The notes under the pieces were generated by a model. The model searched no databases. It had not been told where the DNA came from and was given only the letters and a program-made list of their open reading frames with translations. From Ruminimicrobiellum sp045223915 (GTDB taxonomy: Bacteria > Elusimicrobiota > Endomicrobiia > Endomicrobiales > Endomicrobiaceae), in assembly GCA_045223915.1 (NCBI GenBank), contig JBGUZU010000037.1, forward strand, positions 1-64,000: DNA of 64,000 nucleotides. The letters are read 5' to 3'. Shown here piece after piece: positions 17,498-25,689 of this stretch. Position 1 is the first letter of the stretch. Each line of letters begins with the position of its first letter. The position numbers and the translations under genes are program-made.

Positions 17498-17630
17498 GCT
17501 AAACGGATTTATCTTTTAAATTATAACTTTGTATTTGTTTCAATCGAGTACCAACCACTACGCTTTCTTTTACGTACACTTCATTCACCAAATACTTCGT
17601 TATAATTTAAAATCTTGAAATCCTTTGAGG
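17498..17630. repeat. Dispersed palindromic intergenic element, copy C (inverted relative to B)
   Basis: The complement of this stretch aligns with 11821-11949 over its full length. Its ends form a perfect 14-bp inverted repeat, TTTTAAATTATAAC (17514-17527) and GTTATAATTTAAAA (17599-17612). Relative to copy B two positions differ on each arm and the differences compensate each other. Downstream (17631-17715) follow AAACAACGACAAAC words and the CTCTTTGAGTG motif shared with copy B's flank. Confidence 0.75.
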
Positions 17631-17760
17631 GAAAACAACGACAAACAACAAAAACTTGAAAACTCTTTGAGTGTAAACAACTGCAACGACAAACGGCAAC
17701 AACAACTACAAAAACTTTTCATATTTATAAAAGCAATTGAATTTGGTAAAATAGTTCCCG

Positions 17761-19338
17761 ATGAAGACAATCAAAATTTTATTATTTTCCATAATGTTAT
17801 TTTGCTGTTTTGTTAGTGTAAATGTTTTTGCACAAGGAAAAGAACATAACGAAATTACAATAGCAATTCTAAAAGGGGATAACCTTTCCGAATATAAAGA
17901 TTTGTTGTCAAACACAATTAAAGAGAAACTAAACAAAACGGTAAAAATAAAAGTTTTGGATTACGATACGTTCATAGTTGATATGGACAGGGGAAACAGC
18001 GACTTTTATAAAGGTTCTCCGCTTACTTATGTTCTTTCGTTATCGGATACCGTTATATTGAAGTCCGCTTACAGAATTGACGGAGAAATTCAACAGGATT
18101 ATACTCCCGTTATACTTGCAAGAACAGACAAGAATATAAATACCGTTAAAGATTTGGAAAACAAAAATTTCCATTTCACAAACCCTAATTCCGCATCGGG
18201 ATATTTATACCCCAAATTATTTTTAATTGAAAAAGGTGTAATTACGGAAAAAGATTTTGCCGATGACCGTTCACCGAGCGCAAAAGATGTTTACAATTAT
18301 GTCTTGGAAGGTAAATGGGATGCATGTTGTTCTTTTTACGGTCTTTTGGAAGATGATCCCTTTTTCGAAAAAAATCCCTTATTAAAAGCTTTTAAAATAA
18401 ATCTGCAAATTCCCAACGATCCGTTATGGGCTGACGAGAGAATAAAAACAGAAAACCCGCAATTGGTAACGGATGTAAAAAATTTAATATTGGAATTATT
18501 TGAAGATAATAAAGAACTTTCTTTTATACCGGCAAGAGATAAAGATTATGACTCAATAAGAAGAAAAGTAAGAATATTGAACATAATAGAAAACAAAGAT
18601 TTTATATCGGTAGACAGAGTGCTGGGTTTTGTTACAAGAAGTCCTAAAACTTTAAACTTTATTTTAAAATACAATTTGCATATTGCTCTTTCTTATTTAG
18701 TGTTTACATCACTGATTATCATTTTTGTTTCCGTATTTTTCAAAAGAACCGTAATAAAGAAATATCATACGGAACATAAATTGTTAAACGACAAATATAA
18801 TGATTTATTGGAACATTTGGAAGAAGAAAACGATTTCAATTCAAAAATAACCAAACTTGAAGACGAAATAAAAGTTGCTTTTAAAGAATATACAAAGTTT
18901 ACCGAAGATTCCGTTATGGTTAAGTATGTTGCAACCGGTGAATTTTTATTTAATAAATATAAAGATACAAATGCTATGGAACCGTCCGCAATAGCAAACT
19001 GTTATGTTAAAGCTTTTGAAAGAATAGTTATGGTTAGCGCATACGGGGCGGAAACATTTGAAAAGCAAGACGATATAAAAGTTCCCGACGAGCAACAAAA
19101 CATACAAAACAAAATAGATCCGAAAAAGATATTGGATAACGGTATAAGAGATGTAAGAGAAAAAGCCGGGTTAAGCAACAAAGATTATAAGAGTTTGCAA
19201 AAATGCAGAAGCTTAAGAAACAAAGTTGCACATTTAAAACCTGTTTCTAAAGAAGAAGTTGTTTCGATAAGAAAAACTCTTTTAGGGGAAAATTCTTATA
19301 CCAACGGAATATTGGCAAAGTTGGCACCGTACCTGTAA
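17761..19338 (+). CDS. Transmembrane receptor: PhnD-like binding domain, coiled coil and HEPN-like tail
   Basis: The 525 residues run as follows. A signal peptide (1-25, ending VFAQG). A periplasmic domain (about 30-295) with the PhnD/phosphate-phosphonate substrate-binding pattern (IAILKGDNLSEYKDLLS, then FTNPNSASGYLYPKLFL near 140). One membrane helix (about 305-328). A coiled coil (about 335-375). A cytoplasmic helical domain ending with RNKVAH (486-491), the R-x4-H motif of HEPN domains. It would sense a small anionic ligand outside and act through the HEPN-like domain inside. No ABC permease is nearby, so a transporter role is unlikely. The start has an extended -10 (TGGTAAAAT, 17744-17752) 8 nt upstream and no Shine-Dalgarno, suggesting leaderless translation. 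The HEPN assignment rests on one motif. Confidence 0.6.
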   Translation: MKTIKILLFSIMLFCCFVSVNVFAQGKEHNEITIAILKGDNLSEYKDLLSNTIKEKLNKTVKIKVLDYDTFIVDMDRGNSDFYKGSPLTYVLSLSDTVILKSAYRIDGEIQQDYTPVILARTDKNINTVKDLENKNFHFTNPNSASGYLYPKLFLIEKGVITEKDFADDRSPSAKDVYNYVLEGKWDACCSFYGLLEDDPFFEKNPLLKAFKINLQIPNDPLWADERIKTENPQLVTDVKNLILELFEDNKELSFIPARDKDYDSIRRKVRILNIIENKDFISVDRVLGFVTRSPKTLNFILKYNLHIALSYLVFTSLIIIFVSVFFKRTVIKKYHTEHKLLNDKYNDLLEHLEEENDFNSKITKLEDEIKVAFKEYTKFTEDSVMVKYVATGEFLFNKYKDTNAMEPSAIANCYVKAFERIVMVSAYGAETFEKQDDIKVPDEQQNIQNKIDPKKILDNGIRDVREKAGLSNKDYKSLQKCRSLRNKVAHLKPVSKEEVVSIRKTLLGENSYTNGILAKLAPYL

Positions 19339-19388
19339 AATTTGCAAAGCAAATTTTGAGGCATGGAGGCATAGAGGCATAGAGGCAA
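19337..19388. repeat. Post-stop hairpin followed by ATGGAGGC tandem words
   Basis: AAAATTTGC-AAA-GCAAATTTT (19337-19357) is a perfect hairpin beginning in the stop codon of the receptor gene, followed by imperfect copies of the word GGCATAGAGGCATGGA to about 19386. The same pairing of hairpin and word occurs after pstB2 (53974-54030). Confidence 0.6.
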
Positions 19389-19436
19389 AACGACAGTTGA
19401 ACGGAAACAACTACTAAACTAAATAAAGGTGTAAAA

Positions 19437-20324
19437 ATGAAAAATTATTTAAAAACTTATTTTTTTGATATCCTTTTTAAAAAATTCTTTGATTGCACGG
19501 GAAAAGCCGACAGAAAAGAATTTTGGCTGTTCACATTAAATTTATTAATTTGTATCTCTGCGATATATGCTGTTATCTATTTTGATCTTCCTAAAATTAG
19601 TCCGATATTATTCGAAAAGTCGTTAAATATTTATCCCGGTTATGATACTATAATATTTTTACAAATAATTTTTGTCTTAATAATTCTGTTTCCGATTTTA
19701 TTTTTATTACCGTTTATAAATTTATTAGCCAGAAGATTACATGATATAGGTTTGAGTGCAAAACTTTTGTTTTTCGCTGTTTTTTTTATACGTTATGCAT
19801 GGGTTTTACCGGTCATTGTTGCTATTATCGGCTGTATTCCCGGGAAAAAAGAAGGGAATAAATATGATGAGCAAAACATAAAAAATAATACTATTAAGAA
19901 AATTTTTATGAACGGTACAATTCTTCTTTTAATGCTATTATTTATCTTTTCTTTTCCGTATGCACTCACAAAAGGAATGCAACGTAAAAAAGCAGATTGT
20001 AATCGTATAATAAACGACATAGCAAAAGCAGAACTTAAGTTTTTTAATGAAAATCACGATTTCTTACATGTATATGAAACGGATAAAAATGATACTCTTA
20101 ATATAGACTTACAAAATGATGATGGCTTTGATAAATTTAGTTGTACCGTAAACAGAGATAATATTGATAACAAAAGTGTTGAAATAAAAGTTTTGGCAAA
20201 AACCGATAAAAAGCAAAAAGAAAAATTTAGGGGCAATTATTATTTAGGTTATGTTTCCGCTACCCAATATCAAGACGGAAAATTATCAAAGATGTTGTTA
20301 AAACTGGATAAAAAAGCAGCATAA
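19437..20324 (+). CDS. DUF805 membrane protein with a C-terminal periplasmic extension
   Basis: The N-terminal half is a DUF805 membrane domain, with GKADRKEFWLF near residue 22, ARRLHDIGLSAKLLF near 98, and helices at about 30-50, 78-100 and 108-128. A fourth helix (about 160-180) leads to an extension of about 110 residues that in spacing resembles a pilin-like head following a membrane helix (AELKFFNEN..., repeated beta-rich stretches). Ordinary DUF805 proteins are about 110-150 residues, so 295 is long. AAAGGTG upstream serves as ribosome-binding site. Function is unknown, and the pilin comparison is tentative. Confidence 0.72.
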   Translation: MKNYLKTYFFDILFKKFFDCTGKADRKEFWLFTLNLLICISAIYAVIYFDLPKISPILFEKSLNIYPGYDTIIFLQIIFVLIILFPILFLLPFINLLARRLHDIGLSAKLLFFAVFFIRYAWVLPVIVAIIGCIPGKKEGNKYDEQNIKNNTIKKIFMNGTILLLMLLFIFSFPYALTKGMQRKKADCNRIINDIAKAELKFFNENHDFLHVYETDKNDTLNIDLQNDDGFDKFSCTVNRDNIDNKSVEIKVLAKTDKKQKEKFRGNYYLGYVSATQYQDGKLSKMLLKLDKKAA

Positions 20325-20377
20325 TAGTATCGCTGTTATCAACAAACTAATAAGCCCTAAGCTATAAACTGAAAATT

Positions 20378-21262
20378 ATGACAAAATATATTGAAATAAG
20401 TTGTAAAACGGCTTGTAACAGAGTAAACAGCAATTTCTTGCCTTTTAATTGGGATTTGAATATTTACAGAGGTTGCGAACACAAATGCCAATACTGTTTT
20501 GCCGTATATTCTCATAAATATATGGAATCCGAAAACTTTTTTGATGAGATATATGTAAAGAAAAACATTGTGGAATGTTTTGAAAAACAAATATCTTCTA
20601 AAAGATGGAAAAAATCCCTTATAAATATCGGCGGAGTCACCGACAGTTACCAACCTGCGGAAAACAAATATAAAATAATGCCCGAAATTTTAAAGTTATG
20701 CATAAAATATAAAATACCGATAAGTGTATCGACAAAATCCACACTTATATTGAGAGATTTCGATTTGTTCGCCGAACTTGCAACCCTTGTTCCCGTAAAT
20801 ATTACTTGTACTATTACGACGGTAAACGAAAATATACGAAAGCTTATAGAACCTAATGCCGCACCTGCACAAGACAGGTTTAACAATTTAAAAGAATTTT
20901 CAAGAACAAATGTTAATACAGGAATATTTATTATGCCGATAATTCCGGAACTTACAGACTCTTATAATAATTTAAGTATGTTGTATAAAACGGCAAAAGA
21001 AAATGATGTAAACTATGCAGTTACAACTGTTTTGAACTTACGGGGAGAAACTAAAATAAATTTTTTTAATTTTGTTAAAAACAAGTTACCGCACCTGTAC
21101 AACAAGATAAAATCCCATTATAAAGGTGCTTATGTAAATTCCACATATAAAAAGCACATATACAACATTTTAAATACTTTGGAAGAAAAGTATCCGTTAC
21201 AAGAAAAAGAAATTATTTATCCAAATTACGAAAAGCCCGACGACCAATTGACCTTATTTTGA
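20378..21262 (+). CDS. SPL-family radical SAM protein
   Basis: This 294-residue protein has the radical SAM cluster motif C33-x3-C37-x2-C40 (GCEHKCQYC) and the following FAVYSHKY segment typical of SplB/Rv2578c-type proteins. GGVTDSYQPAE (about 85-95) and the IMPIIPELTD block (about 186-195) are further family landmarks. It should bind a 4Fe-4S cluster and cleave S-adenosylmethionine. True spore photoproduct lyase has an extra conserved Cys near residue 141, which I cannot identify here, so the substrate remains open. It converges with the GNAT gene with a 2-nt gap. Confidence 0.8.
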   Translation: MTKYIEISCKTACNRVNSNFLPFNWDLNIYRGCEHKCQYCFAVYSHKYMESENFFDEIYVKKNIVECFEKQISSKRWKKSLINIGGVTDSYQPAENKYKIMPEILKLCIKYKIPISVSTKSTLILRDFDLFAELATLVPVNITCTITTVNENIRKLIEPNAAPAQDRFNNLKEFSRTNVNTGIFIMPIIPELTDSYNNLSMLYKTAKENDVNYAVTTVLNLRGETKINFFNFVKNKLPHLYNKIKSHYKGAYVNSTYKKHIYNILNTLEEKYPLQEKEIIYPNYEKPDDQLTLF

Positions 21263-21264
21263 TA

Positions 21265-21777
21265 TTACAGGAAAGAGAGTGTCCCTTTAACTTTTTTTAA
21301 TGTGTTTGGAACAAGTTCTATTGCCAAGACATATTTTGTTTCGATTTTATCTTCACATTTGATTCCATATTCTATGGCTTGTCTGAAGCCCATTCTGTAA
21401 TAATAGTTGGGATCTCCTACTAAAAATATGCAGTTATAGCCCAAATCTTTGGCTATTTCAAAACTCTTTCTTATAAGTTTTTCGCCGATTTTTTCGTTTC
21501 TGTAACCTAACATTACACAGACAGGGCCTAAAAGTAAAGGTTTTATTTTCGGGTTGGAACAACCCTTTATATTAAATTTCGATAAAATGATGTGTGCTAT
21601 TAATCTTTTTTGTTCTTCTACGACGAGAGAAAGTTCGGGAACATACTTTTCACTTGCTCTTATTTCGTTAACAAAATCCTGTTCTTTACCGTTTGAAACT
21701 CTTGCCGTTTCAAAAGCATCTTTAACCAACTTATAAACTTCTTTAAAATCTTGTTTTGTTTCTTGTCTGATAATCAT
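21265..21777 (-). CDS. GNAT-family N-acetyltransferase (YhbS-like)
   Basis: This 170-residue single-domain protein has the GNAT order: RQETKQDFKEVYKLV at the N-terminus, a beta-4 LLLGPVCVMLGYRNEKIGEKLI block holding the acetyl-CoA pyrophosphate loop (about 85-105), and FLVGDPNYYYRMGF (about 118-131), a signature of YhbS-type acetyltransferases. The substrate is unknown. On the minus strand TTGATT (21809-21814), 16 bp and TAAACT (21787-21792) end 9 nt before the ATG with no Shine-Dalgarno, again fitting leaderless transcription. Confidence 0.83.
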   Translation of the reverse strand: MIIRQETKQDFKEVYKLVKDAFETARVSNGKEQDFVNEIRASEKYVPELSLVVEEQKRLIAHIILSKFNIKGCSNPKIKPLLLGPVCVMLGYRNEKIGEKLIRKSFEIAKDLGYNCIFLVGDPNYYYRMGFRQAIEYGIKCEDKIETKYVLAIELVPNTLKKVKGTLSFL

Positions 21778-21786
21778 AGCAATAAT

Positions 21787-21814
21787 AGTTTAGCTTATTT
21801 ATAAAAAAAATCAA
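21787..21814 (-). promoter_or_regulatory. Promoter of the GNAT gene
   Basis: Minus-strand TTGATT (21809-21814) and TAAACT (21787-21792) are separated by 16 bp. The ATG follows after 9 nt. Confidence 0.5.
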
Positions 21815-22614
21815 TTAAATTGTTCTAACCATTCTAAGATTATGGGAACATTATGTTCCTTAAAGAAAATATCGTGATGATTTATACCGTCAACAAAAAC
21901 AATTTGTTTTTCTTCAACAGGTGCTAAATCGAAAAGTCTTTGAGAGTGGGAATGATTTATCAACATGTCTTTGTTTCCGTGTATAAACAAAATAGGACAT
22001 TTTATATTTTTAATATATTCGTCCGAAGGATACTTATCTTTTAGCACCAAAAAAGCTAACGGAACGGGATATTCTTTTACTTCCTGATAAAGAGAAGAAA
22101 ACGGTGCCGTTAAAATAATACCGTCCGGATCTCTGTATTGTGTAAGGCCCATCGCAAAAGCACAGCCGAACGAATATCCGTAAAAAATGATTTTGTCATT
22201 ATCTGTTTTATTTTTATAATAATCGTAAAAAGCAACGGCATCGGAAAAAATTACATCCTGCGATATTTTACCTTTAGTGTTTCCGAAACCTCTGTATTCC
22301 ATCATAGCAACGGAATAGCCTTCATTTGTGAGTTTTGTTATGGCTGGGGCAAATCTTGCCATTAAACCGGTATTACCGTGGAAATACAATATTAAAGGTT
22401 TATCATCGTCACCCTTAAAATACCAAGTCATTACTTGTGTACCGTCTTTAGCCGTTATGGGTTGTTCAACAAACATATCAAGGCCGGCTTCTTGAGGAGT
22501 TTTATAATTTGTGTCCGGTCCAAATAAAAAATTAATTTGGAAAAAATATAATACTCCAAAATAGATAACGCAAAAAATAACAATGCCTAATAATATCTTT
22601 TTTAATTTCTTCAT
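21811..22614 (-). CDS. Membrane-anchored alpha/beta hydrolase
   Basis: From the ATG at 22614 the protein has 267 residues: an N-terminal membrane anchor (about 7-28) and an alpha/beta-hydrolase fold. The oxyanion region is FHGN (78-81), the nucleophile is S148 in GYSFG, the acid is D216 (HGNKD), and the histidine is H246 or H247 (GINHHD). It resembles the ABHD13/17 or YqkD-like serine hydrolases. A longer reading to 22716 is in frame but adds a second unlikely hydrophobic leader. The promoter at 22623-22651 also supports 22614. It may act on lipids or acyl groups near the inner membrane, but the substrate is unknown. Confidence 0.82.
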   Translation of the reverse strand: MKKLKKILLGIVIFCVIYFGVLYFFQINFLFGPDTNYKTPQEAGLDMFVEQPITAKDGTQVMTWYFKGDDDKPLILYFHGNTGLMARFAPAITKLTNEGYSVAMMEYRGFGNTKGKISQDVIFSDAVAFYDYYKNKTDNDKIIFYGYSFGCAFAMGLTQYRDPDGIILTAPFSSLYQEVKEYPVPLAFLVLKDKYPSDEYIKNIKCPILFIHGNKDMLINHSHSQRLFDLAPVEEKQIVFVDGINHHDIFFKEHNVPIILEWLEQFN

Positions 22615-22622
22615 ATCTGTAT

Positions 22623-22651
22623 ATTGTAATAAAAATTTTTTTGAGAAACAA
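22623..22651 (-). promoter_or_regulatory. Promoter of the alpha/beta hydrolase gene
   Basis: Minus-strand TTGTTT (22646-22651), 17 bp and TACAAT (22623-22628), with the ATG 8 nt downstream and no Shine-Dalgarno. It decides the start at 22614. Confidence 0.55.
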
Positions 22652-22669
22652 CAAAAAAATAGCTTAAAG

Positions 22670-22860
22670 ATTACAGCTGAAAGCTTAGAACGACAAACGA
22701 CGATGCATAGATGCATGGAGGCATGGAGAAAACAGATTAGAGTTTAAAACTTTATAGTTTGTGTTTGGTAGTTTGTAGTTGTTAAGCTATAAGCTATAAG
22801 CCATAAACTATAAACTAAAAATTGCGGAGCAATTTTTTAATAAGCTATAAGCTATAAGCA
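22670..22860. repeat. Intergenic mosaic of short repeated words
   Basis: This spacer contains an ACGACAAACGACGATG stretch, ATGCATGGAGGCATGGAG words (about 22702-22727), and two runs of TAAGCTATAAGCTATAAGC (about 22784-22860) separated by the perfect hairpin AAAAATTGC-GGA-GCAATTTTT (22817-22837). No coding potential is evident. Confidence 0.6.
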
Positions 22861-22867
22861 AAAAAAA

Positions 22868-22893
22868 AAGAACTTGGTGAAAACCAAGTTCTT
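22868..22893. terminator. Bidirectional intrinsic terminator after serC
   Basis: AAGAACTTGGT (22868-22878) and ACCAAGTTCTT (22883-22893) form a perfect 11-bp stem with a 4-nt loop, flanked by an A-run on the left and a T-run on the right. On the minus strand it lies 18 nt after the serC stop and is followed by at least nine T. Confidence 0.9.
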
Positions 22894-22910
22894 TTTTTAT
22901 CAGCTAACTA

Positions 22911-23999
22911 TTACAATGAATTTTTGCTTTCAAAATCTTTCATGAATGCAACTAATTTCTTTACACCTTCTATCGGCATTGCATTATAAATAGAAGCTCT
23001 CATACCGCCAACGGTTCTGTGACCTTTAAGGCTGGTTAAACCTTCTGCTGTTGCTTCTTTTATGAATTTTGCTTCCATTTCTTCGTTACCGATAACAAAA
23101 GGAACGTTCATCAATGATCTGTCTTCTTTAACAACTGTTCCTTTGAACAATTTGCTTGAATCCAAGAAATCGTACAATATTTTTGCTTTTGCTTCGTTCA
23201 TTTCTTTCATTTTTGAAAGACCGCCGAGTTTCTTAATCCATTTAAATACTAATCCGCAAATATAAATTCCGTATGTAGGAGGTGTGTTGTATAATGAACC
23301 GTTATCTGTTTGAATTTTCCAGTTCATCATTGTAGGTGTGCAAGCCAAAGCAGGACCTTCACCGATTAAATCTTCTCTTATAATCAAAATCTGTACTCCG
23401 GAAGGACCAACATTTTTCTGAACTCCGCCGTACATTACACCGTATTTTGTAATATCTACAGGTTCTGATAAGAAACATGAAGAAACATCGGAAACTAGCG
23501 GTTTACCTTTTGTGTTAGGAAGTTTTTTATATTTTGTTCCGTAAATTGTGTTGTTTTCGCAGATATAAACATAGTCTGCATTTTCGCTTATAGGCAAATC
23601 TGAGCAATCCGGAATATATGAAAATGTTTTATCTTCCGATGTTGCTATTTTATTTGCTTTTCCGTATTTTTGTGCTTCTTGGAAAGCTTTCTTTGCCCAT
23701 TGACCTGTTACTATATAATCTGCAACTCCGTTTCTCATCAAGTTCATAGGAACGGATGCGAATTGTAATGAACAACCGCCTTGTGCAAATAATACTTTAT
23801 AGGTTGAAGGAATATTTAATAACTCTCTTAAATCTGCTTCTGCTTCATCGATAATTGCCTGATATGTTTTTGAACGATGACTCATTTCCATAACAGACAT
23901 TCCCGAACCTTTATAGTTCAACATTTCGTCAGCTGCTTGTTGCAAAACTTCTACCGGTAATACGGCAGGACCTGCAGAAAAATTGTAAACTCTTTCCAT
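22911..23999 (-). CDS. serC: Phosphoserine aminotransferase
   Basis: SerC converts 3-phosphohydroxypyruvate and glutamate to phosphoserine and 2-oxoglutarate in serine synthesis, and it can also serve vitamin B6 synthesis. The 362 residues begin with YNFSAGPAVLP, contain FAQGGCSLQFA (71-81), and place the PLP lysine at K195 in GGVQKNVGPSG. The C-terminal LKGHRTVGGMRASIYNAM matches the family. An AAGGAG ribosome-binding site (complement of 24012-24017) precedes the ATG. It is a single-gene unit ended by a strong terminator. No serA or serB is in the window. Confidence 0.96.
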   Translation of the reverse strand: MERVYNFSAGPAVLPVEVLQQAADEMLNYKGSGMSVMEMSHRSKTYQAIIDEAEADLRELLNIPSTYKVLFAQGGCSLQFASVPMNLMRNGVADYIVTGQWAKKAFQEAQKYGKANKIATSEDKTFSYIPDCSDLPISENADYVYICENNTIYGTKYKKLPNTKGKPLVSDVSSCFLSEPVDITKYGVMYGGVQKNVGPSGVQILIIREDLIGEGPALACTPTMMNWKIQTDNGSLYNTPPTYGIYICGLVFKWIKKLGGLSKMKEMNEAKAKILYDFLDSSKLFKGTVVKEDRSLMNVPFVIGNEEMEAKFIKEATAEGLTSLKGHRTVGGMRASIYNAMPIEGVKKLVAFMKDFESKNSL

Positions 24000-24106
24000 T
24001 TTGGTCTAAATCTCCTTATAAATAAATTTACTTATGTAAATTGTTAGGTAAATATTTTATAAAAAATAAAACAAATAATAAAGTGATTTTTTTATAAATT
24101 TATTCA

Positions 24107-24135
24107 TTGATAAAATATTAATTTTATGTTAAGAT
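24107..24135 (+). promoter_or_regulatory. Promoter with extended -10, leaderless geometry
   Basis: TTGATA (24107-24112), 17 bp and TAAGAT (24130-24135) preceded by TG at 24127-24128 give an extended -10 box. The ATG at 24146 lies 10 nt further on and no Shine-Dalgarno is present. The sequence is closely similar to the small-RNA promoter at 12587-12615. Confidence 0.6.
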
Positions 24136-24145
24136 TTTCTTATAA

Positions 24146-25687
24146 ATGAACTTTATAAAATTTTTCTTTAAACAACATTTGATAGTTACATCTCTTTTAG
24201 TATCTTTCATTCTATCAAGCATAATATGGCTTTCGATAGGTTGGGTTTCTTATTTCAGCGGAAGGGAACAGGAAATAGCAATAGAAACCGATATTATTTT
24301 TGATATCGTAACCGACATCATAAAACATGATAAAAAATTATTGAAAGAAAATGTTTTGTCATTAAAAGATACAGACAGTTCCGATTTTGATTTCACAAAC
24401 AGTTTTCTAACCAACATGAACAGAAACAACATGTTGTTAAACAATCCTCTGTCTTTAAACAATTTTATAAACCTGTATTCTTATGATTATGCAAATCAAA
24501 GACTTAAATATTTTCACAACTTATATACAAAACATTGGCTCGAAGTAAGAGACAGTAAAAACAACATATTAATACAAACTAAATATAAGTATAACGAAAT
24601 TGTTCCTTGGGATGACAAATACTATGAAGAAAAAAGAATAAAAAAGATGATATTTATCGAAGACGGTTTTTATACTTATACTTATGTTTATAAATACAAA
24701 CCTTTTTGGTATATAGCATTAATAAGAAGTATTTCTTTAAATACAATACCGGACCTTTTTGAGAATAAAGAATTTACCTGGAACAAATGGGTTCAAGAAA
24801 CTTTTTTCAATGTAGGTAAGTGGGAACAAATTTTTAATTTCTGGATAATATTTGCAATATTAATGTTGCTTGTTCCTTTTGCATTAAAGAACCTCTACGA
24901 GTTATATAATTCGTTAAGTATTTTAAGATATAAAAATCTGAGATACACGGTAAAATTAAAAAGAATTACAAAACAATTTAACGATCAAATGAAAAAGATA
25001 TCCCAACAAGAGAACTTGTCGGACGAAGATATAAAGAAAAAAGAAAAAGAACTTGAAGAAAAGTTTGAAAGACAGATGTTAACATTAAAATTCGAGCATA
25101 ACAGACAAATAACGAGTGTTAAATCCGGTTTTAGTAAATATTACGAACATACCGAAAAAGAGTTGGAAAGATATAAAACAATAATAAAGCAACAACTTGA
25201 AGAAATAAAAGAACTGCAATACAGCCTGCAGGAACATAACATAAACTATGATCCTTACAAATTTACGGACTTTAAATTCAGAGAAAAAGCCGACATATTA
25301 ATATTAGGCGGGGAAGGTTCTATTTCTTTAAAAGAAGCTTACGGTATATTAAAAGAGTTAGGGCTTTCACATAATACCGATATAAAATGGATAGCTTACA
25401 GAGATATGGACCATTTTGATATTACAGCCTTACAAAATACAAGAAACTATTCGGATATTATTGTAGGAAGTGTTCCTCACAGTATGTTAAATGTTCCGGA
25501 ACAAAATCTTGTAGTTCATTTGCAGAACAATGCTTCATTGTACCCTAAATTCCAAATTTTAAGAAAACAAGACGACGGGGATTTACTGCAAATAACAAAA
25601 ACAAACCTTAGAGAAGCTTTGAAAAAAAGCAATAAGTATAAACAACTTATGGAAATGCAAAAATTAAATCTTTACAACAACCAATAA
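24146..25687 (+). CDS. Two-helix membrane protein with long coiled coil and globular C-terminus (unknown family)
   Basis: I do not recognise this 513-residue protein. It has a membrane helix at about 12-37, a periplasmic domain (about 40-230), a second helix (about 232-252), a charged coiled coil (about 262-365), and a cytoplasmic globular domain (about 380-490) beginning ADILILGGEGSISLKEA and including YSDIIVGSVPHSML. The alternating hydrophobic strands with Gly-rich turns suggest a Rossmann-like fold. The topology is that of a transmembrane sensor and resembles the receptor at 17761, although the domains differ. A signalling role is inference. It is convergent with the CAT-like gene. Confidence 0.6.
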   Translation: MNFIKFFFKQHLIVTSLLVSFILSSIIWLSIGWVSYFSGREQEIAIETDIIFDIVTDIIKHDKKLLKENVLSLKDTDSSDFDFTNSFLTNMNRNNMLLNNPLSLNNFINLYSYDYANQRLKYFHNLYTKHWLEVRDSKNNILIQTKYKYNEIVPWDDKYYEEKRIKKMIFIEDGFYTYTYVYKYKPFWYIALIRSISLNTIPDLFENKEFTWNKWVQETFFNVGKWEQIFNFWIIFAILMLLVPFALKNLYELYNSLSILRYKNLRYTVKLKRITKQFNDQMKKISQQENLSDEDIKKKEKELEEKFERQMLTLKFEHNRQITSVKSGFSKYYEHTEKELERYKTIIKQQLEEIKELQYSLQEHNINYDPYKFTDFKFREKADILILGGEGSISLKEAYGILKELGLSHNTDIKWIAYRDMDHFDITALQNTRNYSDIIVGSVPHSMLNVPEQNLVVHLQNNASLYPKFQILRKQDDGDLLQITKTNLREALKKSNKYKQLMEMQKLNLYNNQ

Positions 25688-25689
25688 GT

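Noticed and set aside
17498..17630. Insertion sequence
   Set aside because: It is only about 130 bp with no transposase frame. It is a small non-coding palindromic element.
20378..21262. Spore photoproduct lyase as a firm name
   Set aside because: The radical SAM motif fits the SPL family, but the extra conserved cysteine of true SplB is not identified.
22868..22893. Riboswitch or regulatory stem for serC
   Set aside because: It lies after the stop codon and has the classic stem and T-run of an intrinsic terminator.
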